Assembly: GCF_000317575.1 (NCBI RefSeq)
Contig: NC_019748.1
Coordinates: 822,001 to 886,000, forward strand
Direction: 5' to 3'
DNA from: Stanieria cyanosphaera PCC 7437
Lineage (GTDB): Bacteria > Cyanobacteriota > Cyanobacteriia > Cyanobacteriales > Xenococcaceae
DNA length: 64,000 nt
Both the position numbers and the translations under genes were made by a program. The notes under the pieces were generated by a model. The model did not search any database and was not told where the DNA came from. It saw nothing but the letters and a program-made list of their open reading frames with translations. Every line of letters begins with the position of its first letter. Position 1 is the first letter of the stretch. Of this stretch, positions 56,828 through 64,000 are shown piece after piece.

Positions 56828-57508
56828 ATGAAACAAGTAACCTACGCTAAACAAACCATAAACAACCCCAATCCGATAGCACGATTTGCACATCAGTCAA
56901 GAGTTAAAAAATCCATCAATTATACTTCTCATAATCTACCAGATAATGGTTCTATTTTAGATTTTGGTGCAGGACAAGGTTATTTTTTAAATATGCTTGC
57001 TAAAGAAAAACCTTATGCCAATTTATATGGCTATGAACCATACATGAATCTTCAACACAGTGAATTTATCCAAGTCAAAAATCTTGATAATTTACAATCT
57101 TCTTCTTTAGATGTTATTACTGCTTTTGAGGTTTGCGAACATCTTTATGACTACGAGTTACATGAATTTTTGCAACAAACAAAAAGATTACTTAAACCAG
57201 AAGGAACAGTTATCATTTCAGTTCCTATTATGTATGGATTTGCTTTAATTCCCAAAGAGTTAAATAGTATGTTCTTATGGAAAAGAAAACCAAATTATAC
57301 AACTGTTGAATTTTGGAACGCTTTGTGGGGCAAACAAATATTAAGACCAAATTCGCTAAAGCACAATCATAAGGGATTTGATTTTCGTTGGCTTGAAAAT
57401 ATATTAAAACAATATTTTATAATAACAAAAAAATCGTTTTCTCCTTACAAATATTTACCTTGGTATATTAATTCTCAGTGTTTTTTTGAATGTAGTAAAA
57501 AAAAATAA
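56828..57508 (+). CDS. class I SAM methyltransferase
   Basis: 226 residues: GSILDFGAGQGYFLNMLAKE, LDVITAFEVCEHLYDYELHE and LLKPEGTVIISVPIMYGFAL. Last gene of this plus-strand run, facing the minus-strand glycosidase gene. Substrate unknown. Confidence 0.83.
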   Translation: MKQVTYAKQTINNPNPIARFAHQSRVKKSINYTSHNLPDNGSILDFGAGQGYFLNMLAKEKPYANLYGYEPYMNLQHSEFIQVKNLDNLQSSSLDVITAFEVCEHLYDYELHEFLQQTKRLLKPEGTVIISVPIMYGFALIPKELNSMFLWKRKPNYTTVEFWNALWGKQILRPNSLKHNHKGFDFRWLENILKQYFIITKKSFSPYKYLPWYINSQCFFECSKKK

Positions 57509-57554
57509 TTAAGATTAGAAATTCAATCAATTAAATTTATTACAGATAACTCTT

Positions 57555-59600
57555 TTAATCAGCAAATAAAGGTGTTTCTTGTTGCAATATTGGTTGAGAT
57601 TGAGTGTTAACCAATTCTCTTTTAAGGGTTAAAAGATAAGGATAGTCTGTCGCAATTAATTCTAAACTAAAGCTATTAGACTCGGCATTTTGACTGAATT
57701 TTACGGGAATGTTTTTGTCATTAATCGGATCGTAAACGCTAACAGCAGTTAAATCCTTAATCCCTGTAATTTCTACTGTAAATTTTTCTGGCGTTAAATC
57801 TTGTTGCACGTCTCGCGTCATTACATAATAAGGAATTATCAACTTATTGGCATTAACTTGAAAAGGTAAAAAAGTGAAAACATCGCGATCATACAAATTA
57901 GGATGAGCTGTTGTCCCATCTCCCTTAAACTGATAGTGATCATGTGTATCTTTGATCGAAACTATTTGTAAAGGTTGAGTTGTTTTTAAAGTCAAATTGT
58001 GATCGACCCCTTTTTTGATTTGATTAACTATCCGACTGACAACTTTTAATGATGGAGAAACATATTGTTCTTCATTTAAAGGATAGACACTATTAGATTG
58101 TTTGGCATATTGTATAAAATTATCTTGAATTATTCCCCAGCTTTTATCTCCACCAGATGCTCCGTATAAATGAACTTGGGTAACACCCTTATTTAGATAA
58201 AAACAGAAAAAACGAGCTGCTGCTTTAGCTTTAATTGCAAGAGCGCGTTCAATTGATACATTGGGATTGCTTCCCTCTAGATGAACATTAATTTCTGTTA
58301 TCCATACAGGAACTGGAAACACTTTACCATTAAAAACTCTGGCATACCTTCCGTGTTTTATGCCATAAAATTCATTGTTTATCGGTGCTATATCGCGAAT
58401 AATAGTCTCAGTTTGTAAAGCAGTACCGATATATTCTGGGAAATATACTGAATAAGTAGGAATAAAAGAATCCTCTTGAGCAAAAGCATTCAATTTCTTT
58501 CCTGGATACTCATCTTGAGGATAGCTTTTTTTCGGTGGATAAGGATGTTTACTAATAGCATTAATTCTAGCGGGTTGTTGGGATGATGCAGACCAAGGAA
58601 TAGTATTGCTAAAGCCGTTACTAATTTGGACTCCTGCAAAATTAGTTGAATGAGCGTTAATATAAGTAACAGTTTCTTTAACTAAATTGTTCCAGATATT
58701 GTTTTGTTCATATTGATAGGGTTCATTAGTATAGTATTTATTTATATATAAAAAATTAGAGCCAAAAGTTAACTCATTCCAAATTTCTAAATCGAATCCT
58801 TTATTATTACTACTGCTTGTCCCTAATGAATTTGTAACAAATTTAGCTACTGTCTCTATATACTTATTCCAACCAACCATAGTTTTTTGATAATCGCTAC
58901 TACCAGGAATTGAAAAAGGACGATATTTAAGAGTATCAATTTTTAAGCTAGTTCCTGATGTCAAATTTTTTGGTAATGGTTTGGAAAGAGTAACAGTATT
59001 GCCAGTAATATTAGTAATTAAATACTCAGCAGCTATACCATTACCAATATTAGAAATTCCACTGTAATTGGATTGCAAGTTATTAGTACTATTTAATTCA
59101 ATTTTAGTATCTCCAGCACTAGCATTTTTGTTTAAAGTTAGCTGAATACTTGTAAGTGGACAAGGACCACCATGATGGGCATTTAATAAAATTAAAGGGC
59201 GTAAATTATATTTTTTTAAAGCAACTAAAATATTTTTAAGTCTGTCGGCGTGAACTTTAACTATTTGAGTTTCGTCATTAACATCCACTAGTCCCCAACC
59301 TATTTCAACTCTAACTCTTTTAAAACCATATTTAGCTAACATATGAGCTACTAATTCTGGGTTTACAGCAGATTCTACATTCCAAACAACACCGATTCCA
59401 TTTAAAAATTGTTTAGCAGGCACTGTTTCCATGTAGGCACGCCAGGGTTGTATCCAATGAGAATGACTACCAAAAGGAACACTAGTTAAATAAGCTGGAT
59501 CGATATAGGCTGTAGATAAAGTTCCAGCATTACCAAGATATGCATATAATGCAAATAGTAGAGTAAAGCAAGCAATTGCCAAAAACTTAAAATACTTCAT
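57555..59600 (-). CDS. secreted clan GH-A glycoside hydrolase-like protein
   Basis: The ATG at 59600 starts a signal segment (FLAIACFTLLFALYAYLGNA); an upstream ATG at 59663 is less likely. A TIM barrel follows: ESAVNPELVAHMLAKYGFKR, GFDLEIWNELTFG (Asn-Glu pair, acid/base) and VPVWITEINVHLEG (nucleophile Glu), the pattern of GH39/GH5-type retaining glycosidases. A beta insert sits near residue 180. Probably trims or releases the polymer made by the flanking genes. 681 aa. Confidence 0.82.
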   Translation of the reverse strand: MKYFKFLAIACFTLLFALYAYLGNAGTLSTAYIDPAYLTSVPFGSHSHWIQPWRAYMETVPAKQFLNGIGVVWNVESAVNPELVAHMLAKYGFKRVRVEIGWGLVDVNDETQIVKVHADRLKNILVALKKYNLRPLILLNAHHGGPCPLTSIQLTLNKNASAGDTKIELNSTNNLQSNYSGISNIGNGIAAEYLITNITGNTVTLSKPLPKNLTSGTSLKIDTLKYRPFSIPGSSDYQKTMVGWNKYIETVAKFVTNSLGTSSSNNKGFDLEIWNELTFGSNFLYINKYYTNEPYQYEQNNIWNNLVKETVTYINAHSTNFAGVQISNGFSNTIPWSASSQQPARINAISKHPYPPKKSYPQDEYPGKKLNAFAQEDSFIPTYSVYFPEYIGTALQTETIIRDIAPINNEFYGIKHGRYARVFNGKVFPVPVWITEINVHLEGSNPNVSIERALAIKAKAAARFFCFYLNKGVTQVHLYGASGGDKSWGIIQDNFIQYAKQSNSVYPLNEEQYVSPSLKVVSRIVNQIKKGVDHNLTLKTTQPLQIVSIKDTHDHYQFKGDGTTAHPNLYDRDVFTFLPFQVNANKLIIPYYVMTRDVQQDLTPEKFTVEITGIKDLTAVSVYDPINDKNIPVKFSQNAESNSFSLELIATDYPYLLTLKRELVNTQSQPILQQETPLFAD

Positions 59601-59775
59601 AAAATAATTTTTTAATTTATCTAACCTCGGCTCAATCTTATATACATATTTCCAAAATGCCAATGTATAAAAATAGAAATAAGTTATGGCAACCCTAAAT
59701 AACTAAATTATTTTATAGAGCTAATTTATAAACAAAAATTTAAGCTATCAATTTTTTTTTTAATCAAAATTTTGA

Positions 59776-59913
59776 ATGACTAAAATAAAAAGTTTTCAAA
59801 TAGGAATGGGTTGGTTTACCGATCGCCCTGGAGGACTCGATCACTATTACTACGACTGCTGCCAATATCTACCTCAAGCTGACATTGAAATTACAAGTTT
59901 ATTAGCTGGCTGA
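59776..59913 (+). pseudogene. truncated copy of the downstream GT4 gene (first 45 codons)
   Basis: ATG to TGA, 45 codons: FQIGMGWFTDRPGGLDHYYY continuing to the ADIEITSLLAG end. It is nearly identical in DNA to the first ~45 codons of the intact gene at 60921 and stops where that gene continues. A fragment, not a working enzyme. Confidence 0.85.
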
Positions 59914-60005
59914 TAGCGAGTAATCCAAGACAGCAGCCTTTATACCCTTTAAAATACTAATATTGGTTAAAAACCCTTAAGTCAAAAAAGCTTAGGGATT
60001 ACCAC

Positions 60006-60362
60006 ATGAACAGTCAATTTAACACTTACCTTTTAGATGAAGCTTTAATTAGACGCAAGGAAGCTTTAGAGCAGGAACGTCAAACAATACTCAACCAAGT
60101 ACAACAATGGCTGGAATATAATGGAAACCAATACGGAATTGATCGCGCTTACTTGTTTGGCTCTTTGACTCGTCCCCATCAATTTACACCACAATCCGAT
60201 ATCGATTTAGCAGTAGAATTGATCGCCCCAGAGTGTTTGTTTTTAGCCATGACTGCCCTAGTGGAAGCAACAGCAAGAGAGGTAGACTTAATTGAGTTGT
60301 CCAAATGTCCGTTTGCCCATCGGATTCGTCAGGAGGGAATTTTGTGGACAAAAACACCCTAA
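60006..60362 (+). CDS. MNT-type nucleotidyltransferase antitoxin (MntA-like)
   Basis: A minimal nucleotidyltransferase of 118 aa with the motif YLFGSLTRPHQFTPQSDIDL (GS...DxD) and a third acidic residue in REVDLIELS. MntA-type proteins neutralise HEPN toxins by adding AMP to a Tyr near the HEPN active site (type VII TA). It overlaps the HEPN gene by 19 bases. Confidence 0.88.
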   Translation: MNSQFNTYLLDEALIRRKEALEQERQTILNQVQQWLEYNGNQYGIDRAYLFGSLTRPHQFTPQSDIDLAVELIAPECLFLAMTALVEATAREVDLIELSKCPFAHRIRQEGILWTKTP

Positions 60363-60808
60363 TTGTTTTAAAAACCGATCTAAACACTCAAATGAAAGTC
60401 ATTAAAGCAATTTCCGAACGTTTAGAGGAACGCGCTAGAGGACTGAAACCAGAAGATGCTGTTCGATTAGAGAGCGTAGCTTATCAGATCCATAATCTCT
60501 ACAACGCTATCGAAGATTTGTTGAAAATAGTGGCAGCCCACTTTGAAAATCAGATTGCCGATACTGCTCGCTGGCATAGCTTATTATTACAGCGAATGTC
60601 TCAAGAAATCCCTGGCATTCGTCCTGCTTTTCTTTCTCAAGAAAGTTACTTGTTGTTGAATAGTTTACGTGGATTCCGACACTTTTTTCGTCACGCTTAT
60701 GGAGTTCCCATTGACTACGAACAACTTCAGATTAACCTAAACAAAGCCCGACAACTCTATTCTCTTCTCGAACAGGATTTTGAGCGATTCTTTGTCACTT
60801 TGCAGTAA
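60344..60808 (+). CDS. HEPN-domain toxin (HepT-like RNase)
   Basis: The GTG at 60344 is the right start: it has AGGAGGGA seven bases upstream, whereas the ATG at 60305 adds residues read from antitoxin DNA out of frame. The RX4H catalytic motif is in LRGFRHFFRHAYG, with a Tyr just after it as in targets of MntA AMPylation. 154 aa, all-helical. Confidence 0.87.
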   Translation: MDKNTLIVLKTDLNTQMKVIKAISERLEERARGLKPEDAVRLESVAYQIHNLYNAIEDLLKIVAAHFENQIADTARWHSLLLQRMSQEIPGIRPAFLSQESYLLLNSLRGFRHFFRHAYGVPIDYEQLQINLNKARQLYSLLEQDFERFFVTLQ

Positions 60809-60920
60809 CTATATCAGTACCTGTGCAAAATTAATTGTCTAGTCACCGATAGGTTTTAGGTTTTAGCTGTTAGGAAAATACAAAATGTACTAATAATTTT
60901 GTTTAAATACTTAAAAATAA

Positions 60921-62069
60921 ATGAAAACACTACAAATAGGAATGGAATGGTTTCCCGACCGCCCTGGAGGACTCGATCGCTATTACTACGACTGCTGCCA
61001 ATATCTACCTCAAGCTGACATTGAAGTTACAGGTTTATTAGCTGGCTCAGATCAAGTATTCCAAGAAAGCAATGGACAAGTTAAGGCTTTCGCTTCATCC
61101 AAGGATTCTCTTCCTAAACGCTGGCTCAAAATGAGAACAGCTTTTGGGCAAAATATGACAGACAATCAATACGATCTGGTTGTATCACACTTTGCACTTT
61201 ATACTTTTCCTATTCTCGATCAACTTCGCCATCTGCCTTTAGTAACCCACTTTCACGGCCCTTGGGCATTAGAAAGCGAGGTGGAAAAGCCTAAACCAAT
61301 GGCAATTTGGCTCAAAAAACAAATTGAAAAAGCTGTTTATCGGCGTTCTTCTCAATTTATTGTTCTTTCTCAAACTTTCCGCGATATCCTACATCGAGAA
61401 TATCAAGTACCTTTGAATAAAATTCACATCATTCCAGGGGGAGTAGATATTGATCGCTTTAACATTAACCTCTCTTCCATTGAAGCTCGTACCCAACTTA
61501 ATTGGCATCCAGACAAACCGATTATTTTTTGCATCCGTCGTCTAGCTAAACGCATGGGATTAGAAAACTTAATTACCGCAATGGCACAGGTACGCGATCG
61601 CTATCCCGATATTCTTCTTTATATTGCTGGCAAAGGTGCATTAGCCGATACCCTACAAACTCAGATCAACGAACTAGAATTAACAGATCACGTTAAATTA
61701 CTGGGATACGTACCCGACGAACAACTACCATTATGCTATCGCGCTGCTAACTTTTCCGTTGTTCCCACTGTCGCCTTAGAAGGTTTTGGTTTGATCGTAG
61801 TTGAATCCTTAGCTGCTGGTACTCCAGTATTAGGAACTCCTATTGGTGGTATTCCTGAAATTTTAAAACCCTTTTCTCAAGATTTAGTTTTTGAAGGCTA
61901 CCAACCAAATCAAATTGCAGAGGGAATTATCGAAGCATTGGGTGGCGATCGTGTCTTACCCAGTAGTGAAGAATGTTTAGCTTACATTCGGGCAAATTAT
62001 AATTGGAATGCGATCGCACAAAAAATTAAACTCGTTTATCAAAAAGCATCAATTGTCAAAAAGACTTAA
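60921..62069 (+). CDS. glycosyltransferase family 4, 382 aa
   Basis: Intact partner of the 59776 fragment. MEWFPDRPGGLDRYYYDCCQ at the N-terminus, LVTHFHGPWALESEVEKPKP in the acceptor domain, IPGGVDIDRFN, and the sugar-nucleotide site PTVALEGFGLIVVESLAAG. It extends the polysaccharide locus beyond the glycosidase and TA genes. Confidence 0.93.
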   Translation: MKTLQIGMEWFPDRPGGLDRYYYDCCQYLPQADIEVTGLLAGSDQVFQESNGQVKAFASSKDSLPKRWLKMRTAFGQNMTDNQYDLVVSHFALYTFPILDQLRHLPLVTHFHGPWALESEVEKPKPMAIWLKKQIEKAVYRRSSQFIVLSQTFRDILHREYQVPLNKIHIIPGGVDIDRFNINLSSIEARTQLNWHPDKPIIFCIRRLAKRMGLENLITAMAQVRDRYPDILLYIAGKGALADTLQTQINELELTDHVKLLGYVPDEQLPLCYRAANFSVVPTVALEGFGLIVVESLAAGTPVLGTPIGGIPEILKPFSQDLVFEGYQPNQIAEGIIEALGGDRVLPSSEECLAYIRANYNWNAIAQKIKLVYQKASIVKKT

Positions 62070-62150
62070 AAAAGGGAATCCCGTAGTTACCAACTCACGT
62101 ACTAATAGTACATTGAAGGAAGTTCTGCTAGCTCATCAATTTTGGGCTAC

Positions 62151-62194
62151 CCAGAAGCCTACACTGTATTCGACAGAATCAGTGTAGGTAAGTC
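62151..62194 (+). mobile_element. IS200/IS605-like right-end remnant
   Basis: AGAAGC, a perfect 9-bp hairpin CCTACACTG/CAGTGTAGG (62158-62188) and TAAGTCAC. Same plan as the minus-strand element at 15318-15352. There is no T-run, so it is not a standard terminator for the GT4 gene. Confidence 0.45.
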
Positions 62195-62226
62195 ACTCTA
62201 AAGCAAGCATAACTTTGAGAAACTTA

Positions 62227-63462
62227 TTATTGATTTGAAGATTGAGGTGTAGGTAAAACTCCTACCTCAACATTTAAGTCAATGGTTTTTCCATCTCGTT
62301 GCAAGCTCATTAAAAGTTGATTACCAATAGCGGTTTCTTCAACTAGTTGTTGAACTTCACTTGGTTCTTGCACTTCTTGCTTATTAATGCTTTGAATGAT
62401 ATCACCAGATTGTAATCCTGCTCGCTGGGCAGGTGAATTTGGCACTACATTAACAATTAAGACCCCTTGATCTGCGGTTAAATCTAAATTGCGACTGCTC
62501 TTAAGTTGTTGCTTTAACTCTGGGGTGATTGTTGCCATCTGAATTCCTAAAAAAGGATGGTCTACTTTACCTTTAGCAATTAACTCTTCAGCAATATTTC
62601 TAGCTGTATCGATGGGAATCGCAAAACCTAGTCCTTGAGCGTTTCTGATAATAGCAGTGTTGACCCCAATAACTTCTCCTTGAGCATTTAGTAAAGGACC
62701 ACCAGAGTTACCAGGATTAATGGCAGCATCAGTTTGAATAAAGCTAACTCGTTTATCAGCAACTCCGACTTGTGCGCCACTTCTACCCGTAGCACTCACA
62801 ATTCCAGTGGTAACAGTGTTATCTAAACCGAGAGGATTACCAATTGCGATCGCCCATTCACCAGGTTGTATTTCTTCGCTATCAGCAAAAGTGACTGTAG
62901 GTAAATTTTGAGCTTCTATTTTAATTACGGCAATGTCTGTTAAAGGATCGGTTCCCATCACTTTACCTTCAAAAGAGCGTCCGTTTTTCAGTGTGACTTC
63001 TACATTGTCAGCCCCGTCAACCACATGAGCATTAGTTAAAATTAAACCATCTGAACTGAGGATAAAGCCAGAACCTAGTCCTCTTTGAATTTGTTCTTGA
63101 GGCATCTCAGGAATCTGTGAACCAAAATACTCACGGAAAAAAGGCTCTTCAAAAACTGCTGGAACTTGAGTAGTAACAGTTCGAGACGCATCAATCCGAA
63201 CTACTGCCGGGCCTACTTGTTCAACGACTTGGGTAACAAAATTTTGTGGTACAGCAATTTGATTCGATGTATTATTATTCGCACTCGTTGTTTCTTGCCA
63301 ATCAATTTTATTTTCTTTACTTTCTAAAATTTCTTTGTTGGTAAGATTTGCGACCGCTTGAGGATGGTTGACTAAATAATTGCCACCAAGGGCAATGCCT
63401 CCCCCAAACAAGAGTAATAATAATGAGCCAAAGGCTTTAGAAATAGAAAATTGTTGATTCAT
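62227..63462 (-). CDS. Deg/HtrA serine protease (HhoA/HhoB/HtrA family)
   Basis: Periplasmic/thylakoid-lumen quality-control protease. N-terminal membrane anchor (SLLLLLFGGGIALGGNYLV), trypsin-like domain with His in LTNAHVVDGADN, Asp in DPLTDIAVIKIEA and Ser in NPGNSGGPLLN, and a single PDZ domain (DQGVLIVNVVPNSPAQRAGL). 411 aa is usual for cyanobacterial Deg proteases. Which of the three paralogues it represents cannot be told by eye. Confidence 0.95.
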   Translation of the reverse strand: MNQQFSISKAFGSLLLLLFGGGIALGGNYLVNHPQAVANLTNKEILESKENKIDWQETTSANNNTSNQIAVPQNFVTQVVEQVGPAVVRIDASRTVTTQVPAVFEEPFFREYFGSQIPEMPQEQIQRGLGSGFILSSDGLILTNAHVVDGADNVEVTLKNGRSFEGKVMGTDPLTDIAVIKIEAQNLPTVTFADSEEIQPGEWAIAIGNPLGLDNTVTTGIVSATGRSGAQVGVADKRVSFIQTDAAINPGNSGGPLLNAQGEVIGVNTAIIRNAQGLGFAIPIDTARNIAEELIAKGKVDHPFLGIQMATITPELKQQLKSSRNLDLTADQGVLIVNVVPNSPAQRAGLQSGDIIQSINKQEVQEPSEVQQLVEETAIGNQLLMSLQRDGKTIDLNVEVGVLPTPQSSNQ

Positions 63463-63844
63463 AGAATTTTATCTTTAAAGCAATAATATTTCAGCTTAAA
63501 TAGTTTTGATGGTAGAAAATTAATTTTATGTTTAGGTATGGTCAGTCCAATTAGGTGTGAGGGCTTAGATTGTGTGAGGAATTGGACTGACATTTTTAAT
63601 GTAACTAGAGTATATGAACTTAATGTGACAATCTTTTTAAATTCTGACGATTTTTTTGAGATGATTAAAATTAATTACCCCATGTGCGATCGCGTCAAAA
63701 AATTTGCTTTAAAGTTATGCAACTACAATCAATTAGCCTGTAAAACTTATAAAATTACCTGACTCTGTAGCTTTATTTGTATTATATTTAGCTTGTAAGA
63801 AATTGTAAGCAAGTATTTTAATTGCTAAACAACAAATTGAAAAT
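63463..63844. other. divergent intergenic region
   Basis: 382 bases between the protease and permease genes, A/T-rich with one HIP1 site. A 74-codon plus-strand ORF at 63538-63762 has no ribosome-binding site or family likeness and is not called. Confidence 0.45.
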
Positions 63845-64000
63845 GTGACTATCTTAGAATTTTCATTGCTAGTTTGGGTTTGCTCCTTTAGTGCTGGTTT
63901 TGTGGGCGCGCTTACAGGTTTAGGTGGTGGAGTTGTGATCGTTCCTCTCTTAACTGCTATGTTTGGCGTTGATATTAGATATGCTGTTGGTGCTTCATTA
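63845..64000 (+). CDS. TauE/SafE (TSUP) family permease, 5' part
   Basis: A GTG start opens a frame to the window edge: SLLVWVCSFSAGFVGALTGL followed by GGGVVIVPLLTAMFGVDIRY. The FxxGxxGGLxGxGGGxxxVPLL pattern is the first half of a TSUP transporter (sulfite/organosulfonate export or uptake). Truncated by the window. Confidence 0.8.
   Translation, partial: MTILEFSLLVWVCSFSAGFVGALTGLGGGVVIVPLLTAMFGVDIRYAVGASL

Noticed and set aside
60305-60343. Upstream ATG for the HEPN toxin
   Set aside because: The extra residues are read from antitoxin DNA in another frame, whereas the GTG at 60344 has a strong Shine-Dalgarno sequence.
63538-63762. 74-codon ORF upstream of the TSUP gene
   Set aside because: No ribosome-binding site and an odd composition; probably chance.

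Overview
This is a low-GC cyanobacterial chromosome segment. It carries many HIP1 sites (GCGATCGC), psbA (photosystem II D1), phosphoribulokinase, petH with a CpcD-like phycobilisome-binding domain, an NTRC-type thioredoxin reductase, CrtO ketolase, PxcA and a PedR-like regulator. Gene content and base composition fit a unicellular or baeocyte-forming lineage (Stanieria/Pleurocapsales-like), but the genus is a guess. I saw no rRNA, tRNA or CRISPR array.

Layout. 1-4.3 kb is accessory and decayed: the 5' part of a STAND (HTH + NB-ARC) ATPase, a Calx-beta fragment, a DUF4926/DUF6883 pair, and wreckage of a response regulator/histidine kinase that ends in a stretch looking like a P-II-like protein. 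4.3-33.4 kb is mostly housekeeping: beta-carbonic anhydrase, PxcA, a small Psb35-like membrane protein broken by an in-frame stop, PIN-TRAM protein, HemW, psbA, NTRC, dienelactone hydrolase, SRAP protein, PedR-like regulator with a TolB-like lipoprotein, a FHA-PAS-GGDEF-EAL protein, CrtO, a partner-switching set (STAS, REC-PP2C, RsbW-like kinase) interrupted by a PrlF/YhaV toxin-antitoxin pair, rhodanese, prk and petH.

33.6-41.9 kb, all on the minus strand, is a lasso-peptide gene cluster of the paeninodin type: B1 (PqqD-like RRE), C (asparagine-synthetase-like cyclase), a 46-aa precursor too short for usual gene callers, an HPr-kinase-like kinase, a secreted beta-propeller-like protein, an ABC exporter and a PF14907 nucleotidyltransferase. 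The B2 leader peptidase normally beside B1 is absent. The precursor ends in Ser, the residue phosphorylated in paeninodin. A hairpin-rich region separates the precursor gene from the kinase gene.

42.1-62.1 kb is a surface-polysaccharide locus. A STAND regulator overlaps a glycosyltransferase on the minus strand. Facing away is a long plus-strand array: glycosyltransferases, Wzc-like co-polymerase/BY-kinase, priming sugar transferase, ABC flippase-like transporter, O-antigen-ligase/polymerase-like protein, four methyltransferases and an acyltransferase. A convergent clan GH-A glycosidase follows. An MNT/HEPN toxin-antitoxin pair lies between a 5' fragment copy of a glycosyltransferase gene and its intact copy. 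The window closes with a Deg/HtrA protease and the start of a TauE/SafE permease.

Most interesting: the B2-less, kinase- and nucleotidyltransferase-containing lasso cluster next to a polysaccharide locus. Next are the interrupted Psb35-like gene, the candidate sRNA upstream of psbA, and the glycosyltransferase duplication around the toxin-antitoxin pair.
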